Origin: Lucinisca nassula
Lineage: Eukaryota; Mollusca; Bivalvia; Lucinida; Lucinidae
Reading direction: 5' to 3'
Assembly (NCBI GenBank): GCA_963580285.1
Contig: OY757017.1
Span: 15,512,538-15,576,537, forward strand
Length of the DNA stretch: 64,000 nt
This document shows positions 30,749 through 41,226 of this stretch, in pieces. The notes beneath the pieces are model-generated. The model saw only the letters and a list, made by a program, of their open reading frames with translations. It did no database searches and was not told where the DNA came from. How positions within the stretch are numbered: position 1 is the stretch's first letter; the number at the start of each line of letters is the position of its first letter. The position numbers and the translations under genes are program-made.

Positions 30749-30860
30749 TGGACCTCCTCAGATCAATGACGGATACAGGTGGCAGTGTGATCAATACTGG
30801 CAGTGTGTGATGTTGCTTTCAATGATGTGCGACGTTGCCGGTTTCGATTGCGCTAAGTAA
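30690..30860 (+). CDS. Short Cys-rich frame, doubtful exon
   Basis: The frame downstream of the MITE reads GYRWQCDQYWQCV.. with further cysteines before a stop. C-x5-C followed by Cys is reminiscent of chitin-binding (peritrophin type 2) domains, but the domain would be incomplete. The first half of the frame is MITE sequence. It could be a single exon fragment or chance. Confidence 0.15.
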   Translation, partial: HQTNFEMDSCFIPGGTKSVNGPPQINDGYRWQCDQYWQCVMLLSMMCDVAGFDCAK

Positions 30861-31092
30861 TCAGAAAAGAAACGCAACGAACATCAGGTTATTTATTACA
30901 CAATCGGAAAAAGACGCCGCCAACCCTGAAAAGTTTTCTGGATGAAAATATTTTGCCTTTGTTGTTAAAAAAAATAGTTTTACAAATTGTGCACCCTTTC
31001 AAATTCTGATGGGTCTGTGCAGGCAGGTGTGTCGACCGGTTTTTGAGCATTCACATATACCTCATACAGCTGCAGAAAACTGCATTTCCTCG

Positions 31093-31396
31093 TTTTTTGT
31101 TTGTTTGATTTGAGGTTTAAGGTCCCCGTCAACACTGTATCGGTCATTTTGGAGACGTTGCATCCAATTTTGTGGGACTTTTACCCGACATTGAGATGAA
31201 ATGACATCTCAAGCCCTGTCGCCCAATGAAACCAATAGGGTTTATTATCATGGACGGTCCGCCTCGCACCCCGGTTCCTTGACAGGCTTAGATCCTCTAA
31301 GCGGTTTACCAGTACTAGTGTGCGGGCCGGATTCAGCTCTGCGTGGAAGCATCGTGCAGCCCATATATATCTTCAAGCCCCTATGGGCGGGGGCCT
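31093..31396 (-). mobile_element. S1 SINE, insertion polymorphic between duplicated units
   Basis: Full-length reverse copy: GTTTGATTTGAGGTTTAAGG at left, CCTATGGGCGGGGGCC at right. It is flanked by 12-base direct repeats (31,081-31,092 and 31,397-31,408, one mismatch). The empty site is preserved in unit B near 32,262-32,273. Confidence 0.9.
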
Positions 31397-31512
31397 TGCA
31401 TTTGCTCGTGCGCCATGTCGCTAGCTTAATATGAAAATCGTGGCATGTTTGCAGGTGATCTTTCTCCTTGAAAATGCGTGCCATATTTTGCAAATGATCT
31501 TTCTCGGTGAGT

Positions 31513-31745
31513 TTAACCCTTTTTGTACCAAATGGAATCTTCCTCTTTGTATATAGCAGGAGTCCATTTCAAAATTTAGGGGTGTCAGGTTGTTTATTCT
31601 TCAAATTTGTTTTGGAAAATGGCTGACCTTTTTGCAAACAGTGTAGGCCCTGATCAGACGCCGCAGAATGCGGCGTCTGATCTGGGCCTGCACTTTTTGC
31701 CCGGGTACCCGTTTTGGGGTTTCCGGTACTGAATGCCATGGGGTA
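31513..31745. mobile_element. M2 MITE in unit A
   Basis: TTAACCCTTTTTGTACCA left end. Central palindrome GGCCCTGATCAGACGCCGC ... GCGGCGTCTGATCTGGGCC. The right end is partly rewritten (GGTACTGAATGCCATGGGG). Confidence 0.8.
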
Positions 31746-31956
31746 AAACAACTCTTGGGGTGTTTGGATGAGGCAAAGGTGACGTGTATCTTGCGTCACT
31801 GGGAAATCCAATTGATATTGGCTTAGGGTTAGGCAGGGTCTGTTGTCTTTGCAGCCGCTGAGGTAGAGCGGAGCGTTGTTATTTATGTATCTACACTTTC
31901 TTTCATTCTCCTATTTCTCTCCTGTCACCCCCTTTCATCGGTTCTTCTATCGTTTA

Positions 31957-32246
31957 GGGCCCCGCCCATAGGGGCTTGCAGAAATATATGGGCTGCATGA
32001 TGCTTCCACGCAGAGCTGAATCCGGCCCGCACACTAGTACTGGTAAACCGCTTAGAGGATCTAAGCCTGTCCAGGAACCGCGGTGCGAGGCCATGCTAAT
32101 AAACCCTATCGGTTTCATTGGGCGACAGGGCTTGAGATGTCATTTCATCTCAATGTCGGGTAAAAGTCCCACACAATTGGAAGCAACGTCTCCAAAATGA
32201 CCTTTACAGTGTTGACGGGGACGTTAAACCTCAAATCAAACAAAAC
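31957..32246 (+). mobile_element. S1 SINE between duplicated units
   Basis: GGGCCCCGCCCATAGGGGC to CTCAAATCAAACAAAA, full length, forward. No target duplication is visible because both flanks are duplication breakpoints. Confidence 0.85.
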
Positions 32247-32377
32247 AGCTGCAGAAAACTGCATTTGCTCGTGCACCTAGTCGCTAGCTCAATATGAAAA
32301 TCGTGGCATGTTTGCAGGTGATCTTTCTCCTTATAAAAATGCGCGCCATATTTTGCAAATGATCTTTCTCTATCAGT

Positions 32378-32606
32378 ATAACCCTTTTTGTACCAAATGG
32401 AATCCTCCTCTTTGTATATAGCAGGAGTCCATTTCAAAATTTAGGGGTGTCAGATTTTTTATTCTTCAAATTTGTTTTGGAATATGGCTGACCTTTTTAG
32501 AAACAGTGTAGGCCCTGATCAGACGCCGCAGAATGCGGCGTCTGATCTGGGCCTGCACTTTTTGCCCGGGTACCTGTTTTGGGGTTTCTGGTACTAAATG
32601 GGTTAA
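32378..32606. mobile_element. M2 MITE in unit B
   Basis: ACCCTTTTTGTACCAAATGG at left and GGTACTAAATGGGTTAA at right form the inverted ends; same central palindrome as in unit A. The left TTAA is changed to TATA. Confidence 0.82.
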
Positions 32607-32932
32607 AAACAACTCTGGGGGTGGTTGGATGAGGCAAAGGTGACGTGTACCTTGCGTCACCGGGAAATCGAACTGATATTGACTTAGGGTTGGGCAGGGT
32701 CTGTTGTCTTTGCAGCCGCTGAGTTAGAGCGGAGCGTTGTTATTCATGTCTCTACACTTTCATTCATTCTTCTATTTCTCTCCTGTCACCCACTTTCATC
32801 TGTTCTTCTATCGTTTCTTTTTCTTTCTTTTTTCTCAGGGAGACGATACAAAATGACCAACAAGGGTTGACGTGTCGTTAAACCCAAAACGACCAATCAA
32901 TTGAAGCATGTCTGTCTAAGTAAAGGCCCGGG

Positions 32933-33238
32933 TTTTGTTTGTTTGTTTGATTTGAGGTTTAACGTCCCCTTCAACACTGTAAAGGTCATTTTGGAGACGT
33001 TGCTTCCAATTTTGTGGGACTTTTACCAGACATTGAGATGAAATGACATCTCAAGCCCTGTCGCCCAATGAAACCAATAGGGTTTATTAAAATGGACGGT
33101 CCGCCTCGCACCGCGGTTCCTGGACAGGCTTAGATCCTCTAAGCGGTTTACCAGTACTAGTGTGCAGGCTGGATTTAGCTCTGCGTGGAAGCATCATGCA
33201 GCCCATATAATTCTTCAAGCCCCTATGGGCGGGGGCCG
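32933..33238 (-). mobile_element. S1 SINE copy
   Basis: GTTTGTTTGATTTGAGGTTT to AAGCCCCTATGGGCGGGGGCC, full length in reverse. Flanking duplication not clear. Confidence 0.85.
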
Positions 33239-33383
33239 CCGTTTGTTAGGCGGTGTACACAAGATCGCTTTCAGGAATAAACCGAAGTAGCCTCAAATAG
33301 ACTCAATTAAAAAGCAGGCCTAAAACTGTCAGACCGTAGTCAACAGGGTGCCAAGGACTGCCTCACTGAGTCAGCAGCAAGTA

Positions 33384-33545
33384 GCCTCCGTGATGTAGTG
33401 GTTATGCTACTCGCCTCATGAACCAGTGGGGGTGAGTTCGATCCCGGGCTTCTCAAGGCTTTCGGATGAGTCTTTGAACCTACGCCCTGTCTCCGTATGG
33501 ACTGAGTTGTTGGTCTGACGTTGAACTCAAACATAAACTAATACA
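33384..33545 (+). mobile_element. tRNA-derived SINE
   Basis: GCCTCCGTGATGTAGTGGTTATG (A-box) and GAGTTCGATCCCGGGC (B-box) make a tRNA-like head. The body is TGAGTCTTTGAACC ... GTTGGTCTGACGTTGAACTC with an ACATAAA tail. It is similar in head and first body bases to 34,498. Confidence 0.65.
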
Positions 33546-33797
33546 CGAGTGGCAATCCTCCCCCGTACTGTACAGACTCGACTTTAAACTGCTGGCATCA
33601 AATCTCGAAGGCCATGTCTGAGGAATATACGAAACTGATATGGGTTCGGTTTGTAGACCCTAAGGATGACCGTGCTGATCGGAAGCGAGGCTTTGTCGAG
33701 GTTCACTCAGCACGATCACCTCACGGGATGGAAACGTCAATCTATATCTCAACCCCATATTAGATATTTTTTCTTGCACAAGACCGCCAAATATTTA

Positions 33798-33799
33798 TA

Positions 33800-33834
<35 letters not shown>
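33798..33834. repeat. (TTA)n microsatellite
   Basis: About twelve ATT/TTA units. Confidence 0.97.
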
Positions 33835-33899
33835 TGCCTGCTATACTCATTTGGTTTGTCTGGGTAAGAACATTAGAGTAAGAACAGAGTTTCTATTCC

Positions 33900-34280
33900 A
33901 GACTAAATATGCTGCTCCATGCACAAATCATGCACATATCATACGATGTATGTATGAGTGGTTCGTGGAGAAAATATTTACCATACAGTTGGCGGCTATA
34001 AGGCTGATTCTATAAAATTTGTCTAAAAAGTCGCCAACCGCCAAATTGTGCCATTGTGTATATATTTTCATACCAGTCACGATGTTGTGGGTGTTCGTAA
34101 AGACGGGAGTTAAACCATTGATTTATAGGGAAGTTTCATCATTTTACCCTAGGGAAATACTATTTTAACGTAAATAAATTATCTACTCGAATTTGCTATA
34201 TGGCTATGATTGTGGATGGTATCTTCACTTTGCCACGGTCTTAGCGAGCTAGCAAGAGTATGCATGATTTTCCGGTAGTA
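33900..34280. other. Unique-looking stretch upstream of a candidate promoter
   Basis: None of the repeat families of this window was recognised here, which is unusual locally. Confidence 0.4.
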
Positions 34281-34288
34281 TTCATAGA

Positions 34289-34390
34289 TATAAATACCCT
34301 GAAAAACGAACATTATTCAGCAGCTGGTTAAGTGCGAACAAGTACCCAAAACATCGTGGCGGGCCAAAGAATGAATATTGAACGGTATGT
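34289..34390 (+). promoter_or_regulatory. Candidate core promoter and first exon
   Basis: TATAAATA (34,289-34,296) lies 30 bases before an initiator-like TTCAGC (A at 34,319). A 50-base leader leads to ATG at 34,371 (codons M-N-I-E), and after AACG comes GTATGT, a good splice donor, at 34,385. The spacing is what a TATA/Inr promoter with a short coding first exon would show. No downstream exon was recognised, so this is only a candidate. Confidence 0.3.
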
Positions 34391-34497
34391 TAAATCTATG
34401 TTCAGTATTATTTTTTGTATGAACATGCTTGTAGGTTTTGGATGGGTTTATTTCAAGTATACCCAAACTTTCTGGAGCCTATTCTGGATTCACTTTT

Positions 34498-34665
34498 GAA
34501 GCCTCTGTGGTGTAGTGATTAGGCTTCTAGCTTGGCCAGCTAGAGGTCGCAGGATCGATCCCAGGCTTCTCCAGAAGTAGAATGAGTCTTTTAAGCGAGG
34601 TCCTGTCTCATTCTGACCCTAGATGTTGGTGAAATGTAAAGTTTGGACACCACCCCAATCTAGAT
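34498..34665 (+). mobile_element. tRNA-derived SINE
   Basis: GAAGCCTCTGTGGTGTAGTG (A-box) and AGGATCGATCCCAGGC (B-box), body AATGAGTCTTTTAAGCGAGG, then TGTTGGTGAAATGTAAAG. Anticodon stem CTAGC..GCTAG pairs well. Confidence 0.65.
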
Positions 34666-35043
34666 TCATTTAGGCTATTATAGACCCCTTTAGTAGAACA
34701 TATTTTTAAACGTCGGGTCATTTGTTCGACCCATAACTTTTGACTAGCAGTGGTTAGAAAACCGTCGTAACGTCTCTATATGATATTAGGTGTAGAGGGG
34801 GACGTACAATTAAGACGGGTTTAACCATATCTTCATCATCAGGGCAAACTCTTACAAGAGCCTGTCGGGTTATCCGTGGTGATGAACCATGATGAATTTG
34901 ATTTCACAAGCATGTTCATGTTGAGTAGAAATAATTTTGTTCGAGAAGAATTACGAGTTCATTTTGTAATGATGCCGTTTTGTTTGAGAACTCTGTTTGT
35001 ACATGTATGTACATAAAAAGAACGTGATGGTGATAAGTGAGAG

Positions 35044-35148
35044 TATTTGATCGCCACACTTTATAACGGCCTGAGCGGTGTGGATGACGTCAGCTGCGCC
35101 ATCAGCGTGACGAAGACGGTTATGGCGTGGTGATTACCAAATACGGAA
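35044..35148. repeat. Imperfect palindrome around TGACGTCAGCTG
   Basis: GTATTTGATCGCCACAC.TTATAACGG at left is matched by the complement of GTTATGGCGTGGTGATTACC at right (ending AAATAC), with a CRE-like TGACGTCA in the centre. It looks like another small fold-back element, single copy here. Confidence 0.5.
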
Positions 35149-35589
35149 CGAATTTACGGCAAACAGTGTTGATCCTTATGAGACACTAACAAATGTTGTG
35201 GAGATTAGATGAAAATCTTCCTCTTTTTAGTTTCTAGCTGTTGTTAATGTAATGAATTTGTGAATAGCTATATTTGTGAGCCGAGTCGTGGAGAAGGATA
35301 TGAAATAGTGTGTGTTATGTTTCCTGTAATTGGCGGGTGACCAGGTAGCGCAAAGGCGTGGTCTGTTCAATTGCTTCTTAACTGCGCTAATGTAGTGAGC
35401 ACGAATTTGATGAGTATTATGCTCAGTAGTATTGAGCATTAATTGATTTCTGTAGTGCTCAGTAAGGAAGCATAAACTTTGACTATTCTTGTGTCAAGAG
35501 CTGGGTGCTGATAATATGATGTAAAGTCAAGTTGAGTTCTGCTGTGCAGTTATTTGTCGCATGCACTGATCAGCCTATGTGTCTGGTCG

Positions 35590-35601
35590 GCGCATGCGCA
35601 A
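35590..35601. promoter_or_regulatory. NRF1-type palindrome GCGCATGCGC
   Basis: GGCGCATGCGCAATAAC contains a perfect GCGCATGCGC, the consensus for NRF1-family factors, which usually mark CpG-rich promoters. No gene start is evident nearby. Confidence 0.3.
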
Positions 35602-36068
35602 TAACGGTATATGCAGGAACAATTTCTGACTTCTCCGGGAGGGGGATCATGATATAGCATGTGCGTTTCGTGAACTGTATCTTAGTCGATTATCGTTATT
35701 TGCAGGCACAACGATGTGTGGTGACCTGCTGCTCCCTGCAAGATTGGAGCAGGTACTGGTACGACGACTTCGGTTTCGTTGCCCATCAAGGGCAGACAAA
35801 ACCAATAACAGACCGTCGAGGCCATATTCACAGGTCGTGGGAAACAACCTGGAGTCGATTGAAACGAAGTAGAAGTTACCGGGACTTCAATTTTCTAATT
35901 ATTCACTCGCTAATAATATAATTCGAATTGTGGGCAACAATAAGGTCGACAGACTAGTCGACGGTGTGGTCGACAGCAGCGCGTGAGGGGGTTCACCCTA
36001 AGTGAACTTTTATTCTGGCCAGTCGCGTTTTTGTGTTGTTTCTTTTTCTTATTTTGTTGTTGTTTTGG

Positions 36069-36167
36069 TTATTTGCTTCTGTAGACATTCACGTCATCCC
36101 GGTCCGAGCACAGAACATAGTTTTGCCTTCGGGGCGTACGTCGTGAATGGGCTATAGAAGCAAATAA
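36069..36167 (+). mobile_element. M6 short fold-back MITE, copy 2
   Basis: Ends TTATTTGCTTCTGTAG and CTATAGAAGCAAATAA (inverted, one mismatch). The next inner blocks ATTCACG/CGTGAAT extend the stem. It matches 10,255-10,353 in reverse complement. Confidence 0.82.
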
Positions 36168-36228
36168 ATGTAATGTTTAGTGTTGGTATTGTTGCATATA
36201 GATACTGTAAATAACCAGTGCTTCAGCT

Positions 36229-37914
36229 GAAATGCACGACCCGCCGGATGCTTTTAGCTTTATGAGTGTTACCATATATGGGTATGGCGGCCATTTTGGT
36301 CATGTGACCTGGACCTAAAACGGTTCCCCCAATAAATGCGCCCTATTGTAAGGAGCAAAAAGATATCTTATACTTTAGTACTGTATTCTGAATCGTTTGC
36401 AGGATAAAATGCATTCTAATTTTCCCAATACAAAAGCATATGTGTCAAAGTTTGACCTAGGCACAAAGAAGGTCAAGGTCAACCCAGGGTCACCATTTTA
36501 GCAATTTATGATGGGCATACGTCCCAGATGCTATTTATCAAGTTTCGTGGAAATCTGCCCAGTGGTTCTGGAGAAGACTATTTTTGAAGGGTTTTTACCA
36601 TATATGGCTTGGCGGCCATTTTGGTCATGTGACCTGGACCCCATGAGCAAATTTTGGATTCCCCCATCCCATAGAGGCTCAATATGAAATTTGACTTCAA
36701 TCGGCCCAACGGTTTCCGAGGAGAAGCAGTTCAAATTTTTTCACATTTTTCGCCTCCGCGAGGCTATACTAAATGGAATGTAATATTTCGCAAGTTCATT
36801 GGTTAGATCTCATTGATATCTATCAGTATGCCAAAAATTGTTTAAATATTCCAATCGGTTAAGTCACTATCACCAATTTTCACTAACGGGTTACGGATGG
36901 ACAGACAGACAGACCATATATGGCTTGGCGGCCATTTTGGTCATGTGACCCGGCCCCCATGAGCAAATTTTGGTTTCCCCCATCCCATAGAGGCTCCATA
37001 TGAAAGTTGACTTCAATCGGCCCAACGGTTTCCGAGGAGAAACAGTTCGAAAATTTTCGCCTCGGCGAGGCTATACTAAATGGAATGTAATATTTCGCAC
37101 GTTCATTGGCTACATCTCATTGATATCTATCAGTATGCCAAAAATTGTTTAAATATTCCAAGCGGTTAAGTCACTATCACCCATTTTCACAAACGGGTTA
37201 CGGACGGACAGACAGACAGACCATATATGCCTTGGCGGCCATTTTTGTCATGTGACCTGGACCCCATGAGCAAATTTTGGTTTTTCCCATCCCATAGAGG
37301 CTCCATATGAAATTTGACTTCAATCGGCCCAACGGTTTCCGAGGAGAAACAGTTCGAAAATTTTCGCCTCGGCGAGGCTATATTAATGGAATGTAATATT
37401 TCGCACGTTCATTGGTTACATCTCATTGATATCTATCAGTATGCCAAAAATTGTTTAAATATTCCAAGCGGTTAAGTCACTATCACCCATTTTCACAAAC
37501 GGGTTACGGACGGACAGACAGACAGACCATATATGCCTTGGCGGCCATTTTTGTCATGTGACCTGGACCCCATGAGCAAATTTTGGTTTTTCCCATCCCA
37601 TAGAGGCTCCATATGAAATTTGACTTCAGTCGGCCCAACGGTTTCCGAGGAGAAGCAGTTCGAAAATTTTCACATTTTTCGCCTCGGCGAGGCTATACTT
37701 AATGGAATGTAATATTTTCCAAGTTCATTGGTTAGATCTCATTGATATCTATCAGTGTGCCAAAAATTGTTCAAATATTCCAAGCGGTTAAGTCGCTATA
37801 ACCAATTTTCACAAACGGGTTACGGACGGACAGACAGACTGACAGAATGACAGAATGACATTGTGATTTTAGGGCACTCTTAGAAATCAACTTTTTCTGC
37901 GGGTCGTGCAATTC
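36229..37914. mobile_element. 1.7-kb element of ~306-bp tandem repeats with inverted ends
   Basis: TGCACGACCCGC (36,233-36,244) and GCGGGTCGTGCA (37,899-37,910) are a perfect 12-base inverted pair enclosing the array. The core is five units (CATATATGGCTTGGCGGCCA at about 36,596, 36,914, 37,222 and 37,528, plus a first partial unit). Each has CCCATCCCATAGAGGCTC, TCGGCCCAACGGTTTCCGAG and a GGACAGACAGAC microsatellite at its end. Period is about 306-317. No protein is encoded. Confidence 0.85.
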
Positions 37915-38114
37915 ATGCCATTCATATGAGATCTTTCTTGTGCCTTACCCCACAGCTGCCCGCTCACCTGTCAGGGATCACACTCGGTTGTCTTGTCAGC
38001 ATGGGGGTTTGCGGGACGCCGTAAACCCACACGTAACAATGAGCATGAATGCAAGATTTATTTAAATGTCTATTTATCATATGACATTTAAAATGCGTTT
38101 TATTCACGATTAAA

Positions 38115-38352
38115 TGGGCTCCGTCAAGCGATTTTGGTACTTATCGCCTATGCGAGCAGCCAAGGTTCAGGCGAGCCTGCGCATCCGCGCAGTCTCGCCA
38201 GAACCTTCGCTGCTCGCTCATACAGGCATTGAATCAAGAGGAACCTTCAGACAGAAAGCAATATCCCTGGCCCCTCTGAATGGCTGGGCATGCGCAGTTG
38301 AAATTTGTCATGACGGAATGCTCGAAGACACAAATTCGCTTGGCGGGGCTCA
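38115..38352 (+). mobile_element. M4 MITE, copy 1 (~237 bp)
   Basis: Ends GGGCTCCGTCAAGCGATTTTGG and the complement of GAGCCCCGCCAAGCGAATTTG. The centre is a strong stem-loop (GCGAGCAGC.AAGGTTCAGG ... CCAGAACCTTCGCTGCTCGC). An inverted copy lies at 55,377-55,613. The 81-codon open frame across it is not a gene. Confidence 0.85.
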
Positions 38353-38544
38353 AATGTAAGTTATAATAAATGCGACGATGGTAAATGCGACGTCGTTAAG
38401 GACGCCGTACATGTAACGTTACGGGACGTATCTAGCCAATTTGCATATGTAATCCACTAGTGGATTATCGAAAATATAATATGACGTTATTACACTCTCA
38501 GACGCGATGGCATATATAAAACCTCAATACTGCTCTTCGCATCG

Positions 38545-38880
38545 ATCAGGGGAAAATGATGGCCTTTCAATACCGTGATACCATGCTTATTCCAACTGTA
38601 ATAACGTTTCAAGATGACAACGCCCGGCCTAATCGGACAGGATTGTTACAGATAATGTCCAGAGCCAGACCCTACGTTGGCCATGAAGATCGCGAGAACA
38701 CTTAATCTCGGACGGCTATTGGATGAGATAGGGATGAGATGCCGAAGCGCAGACGTCAGCAGCTGGTGCAAGCATTACGCCAGGAGTGGCAGGCAATTAC
38801 TCAAAGAACTGCACAGAGTGTAATTCACAGTTTGCGATCTCGTGTGAACGCTTGTATAGAACGTAACGGATAACATACCA
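38545..38880 (+). pseudogene. Tc1/mariner transposase C-terminal relic
   Basis: One frame gives QYRDTMLIPTVITFQDDNAR (about 38,570-38,630), matching the FQ(Q/D)DNARPH block that holds the second catalytic Asp of Tc1/mariner DDE transposases. After frame changes, DEMPKRRRQQLVQALRQEWQ and then VIHSLRSRVNACIERNG (to about 38,868) match the C-terminal region (…QEW..IPQ....L..SMRRR...VI..RGG). The third catalytic residue region is deleted. The protein is broken and no TIRs were identified around it. Confidence 0.72.
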
Positions 38881-38901
38881 GATCAGAAGTACTTTATGTG
38901 A

Positions 38902-39114
38902 TTAACCCTTGTCCTGCTGAATATTTAAATATGCCACACCCACTACCGATTATCAACCAATCAGATTACTTGATGCAAATTATTGCAACAAATTCACAAT
39001 CTGAATGGCAAACATTGTAGATCCTGATCAGATGGCTTCGTCAGAAGCCATCTGATCTGGATCTACATTGTTTCAAAGATAAGGCATGTCCGGGATTAGC
39101 AGGACAAGGGTTAA
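38902..39114. mobile_element. M2b MITE, complete, TTAA-flanked
   Basis: TTAA at 38,902-38,905 and 39,111-39,114. TIRs CCCTTGTCCTGCT and AGCAGGACAAGGG are a perfect 13-base pair. The central palindrome is TGTAGATCCTGATCAGATGG ... CCATCTGATCTGGATCTACA. TTAA duplication and CCCTT ends point to the piggyBac superfamily. Confidence 0.9.
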
Positions 39115-39199
39115 CAATGTGATCTCGTGTTTACGTCACATGTATAGCCTCTAACGAAGGCCACACCAGGCACCGATTACGAACTGTAAAAACATTAAA

Positions 39200-39630
39200 A
39201 ACATTAGCTATACATGGGTTTGAAACCTTGGAAATTTATCATTCCGTAGTCTTTTGAATGTGGTTTCATTTTGCATTTTTTTTTAAATTTTCCTATTCAA
39301 TTAATGCAACTGATTTTTTTTAAATCTTGTTGGTTTTAATGTGATCACCTATCACGCTTTTGCAATGATCTGTTAACATGTTTAAAGTTCCATTTTAACT
39401 AGGACCCCTTTCTAAACTTCAGACGCGTTGCTGTTTTCAAGAAGCCATAAAACGTGCATGCATCTTTATACATACATGTATATGGCTTCTGTTCCAAATC
39501 AGGAGTAACAATACCCTTTACCGTTTGTAAATAAACACAGACTAATGGTTTGATAAATTACGCACTGAGTCGAATGAAACAAGAAAATAAATGGTAATTA
39601 AAACAAAAACACCTGAATAAAATTACAACG
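39200..39630. other. Stretch without recognisable genes
   Basis: AT-rich; nothing recognised. Confidence 0.5.
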
Positions 39631-39635
39631 TAATG

Positions 39636-40236
39636 TAAAGTAGAAGTAAAACAAAGATCAGGAATCGATACAATTAACCTAACTGTTGGTTTTCTTTTGC
39701 TCCAGCATTTCAGTGGTTTCTTGCTGTCGAGTCCTCACCGTTGTCTCACCTCTGTGGTTCTTTGATTATTTGTGTTCAAGGAGATGTTGCACTGAAGAGT
39801 TAGGAGGCCTTCATGCGGACTGAACAAATTATTTGTCTTTATTGCGACGGAAGTAAGGGCGAGGATTGTGGCCACGTAAAGTCGATTTAAGCCCCCCCCC
39901 CCCCCCCAGCGGAATTCTTTCCACTGACCGTTCCAAGGCGGTTCTTCTGTTGCGGTTTAATTTATGTTGTTGTTTGTTACTTACTGTGTGTACCACTTGT
40001 GTCTTTTCATTTTGGATGGCAATATGGTCATTTTGTGGGAAAGTAACTGTCCTTATGGCCTTCCTTTGTTTAGGTTTCCATTATGGTCTGGTCGCTTCAT
40101 GTTGGTGTTTCATTCCCTTTAGTATCTTTGATGGGTGGAGTAAGTTAATTGTATCGATTCCTGATCTTTGTTTTACTTCTACTTTACTCCGTCCATCAAA
40201 GACACCAAAGGGAAAGAAACACAAACATGCGTTCTA
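39636..40236 (+). mobile_element. PLE-A tail repeat with snap-back ends
   Basis: A complete tail (39,678-40,190) is preceded by an inverted copy of its own last ~40 bases (AAAGTAGAAGTAAAACAAAG..AATCGATACAATTAAC). It is followed by an inverted copy of an internal block (CAAAGACACCAAAGGGAAAG, 40,195-40,230). This organisation suggests template switching or hairpin-primed synthesis at both ends. Confidence 0.82.
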
Positions 40237-40239
40237 TTC

Positions 40240-40815
40240 AAACTGCTCATCACACTAGGGTTTAACAAAAACAAAAGCCGAATATGTCAGTAAGTGCTTT
40301 GGTTTAAATATATTTGTTTCGAAAGAATAATGTTTTACAAATGCAACATAGACATTGTAAAACAATATTGGATTTTCTTTATATACTAAACAAGGTGGAA
40401 TACAATACGACTACTTGTTACCAATTCTTTTTTAGCTTCATGCCTTATTAATTATACAAATTGCGAATAACTTTGTTTTCATTTAAAAGGTTTTTCCCTA
40501 TATATACATTTCAACTACCGCAATGCAATATCCTTGATCAATATTTAATGAAATTGCATCTAATATGACAAGTGTCATGAAAGGAGAGTGATTGAATGAG
40601 AAATCAATATCGGGTTTAACTTAATTTTACCGCTTCGTGCTAGTTTATTTATTGGAAATGAAATGAAGCAAATTACAAATAGCATATTTAGATGTCTTTG
40701 ACAAAGGGTCAGCCTTGTCTTGGCACATAATTTGATGACATTGTTTAGCTTCGCTCTGTCCAAATTGTGGCTTCATTTTTTATCTAAGCTAAAATTCCAG
40801 GCCTTTGTTAGAAGG
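40240..40815. other. Stretch without recognisable genes
   Basis: AT-rich; nothing recognised. Confidence 0.5.
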
Positions 40816-40821
40816 TGACTA

Positions 40822-40957
40822 ACCTTTTGGCTTTCCGCTATTGGTGTTTCCATTAGGGTCTAGTTAATTCATGTTTGTGTTTCTTTCCCTTTGGTGTCTC
40901 TGGTGGGAGACGTGGGTAAATTTACTTCGATTCCTGACCATTGCCTTCACTTCTATT
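40822..40957 (+). mobile_element. PLE-A tail repeat, end fragment
   Basis: CTTTTGGCTTTCCGCTATTG through CTTTCCCTTTGGTGTCTCTG to CCATTGCCTTCACTTCTATT. Confidence 0.85.
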
Positions 40958-41226
40958 CTTCATGTTAAGCATATGTGTTGAAACATATACAATATAGATG
41001 GAATAAGAGCTACTCAGAGAAAGACAGTGAACACAGCTCTCTAAACGCTTTTTAAGCTGCGCATTGCCAACAACCGAAGGTATATTTTTTTTTTCTAATG
41101 TTCCTCAGAAAACAAAAAGGAATTGATATTGTACGAAAACTCTCTGCAGGGGTTGATAAGTCATGTTTTTTTATGAAAAATTAGAAGCAATATCATTCAT
41201 TTATTGTCTGCTGATTAACACAATCA

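Larger units (their letters stand above)
31066..32815. repeat. Local duplication of a ~560-bp unit with SINE-filled and empty sites
   Basis: Unit A (31,066-31,955) and unit B (32,247-32,815) are near-identical over about 570 bases, from CAGCTGCAGAAAACTGC to CTTCTATCGTTT. Each includes an M2 MITE. Unit A carries an extra S1 SINE flanked by TGCATTT(C/G)CTCG, and unit B has the uninterrupted TGCATTTGCTCG. A second S1 copy lies between the units. Confidence 0.85.

Noticed and set aside
30483..30860. 125-codon frame as a single gene
   Set aside because: Its first two thirds are an M2 MITE palindrome; only the last 35 codons could be host sequence.
38114..38359. 81-codon frame as a gene
   Set aside because: It coincides with the M4 MITE, which has a non-coding inverted copy at 55.4 kb.
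38508..38560. CATATATAAAACC followed by ATGATGG as a host promoter and start
   Set aside because: The downstream frame is a broken Tc1/mariner transposase and has no splice donor; more likely element sequence.
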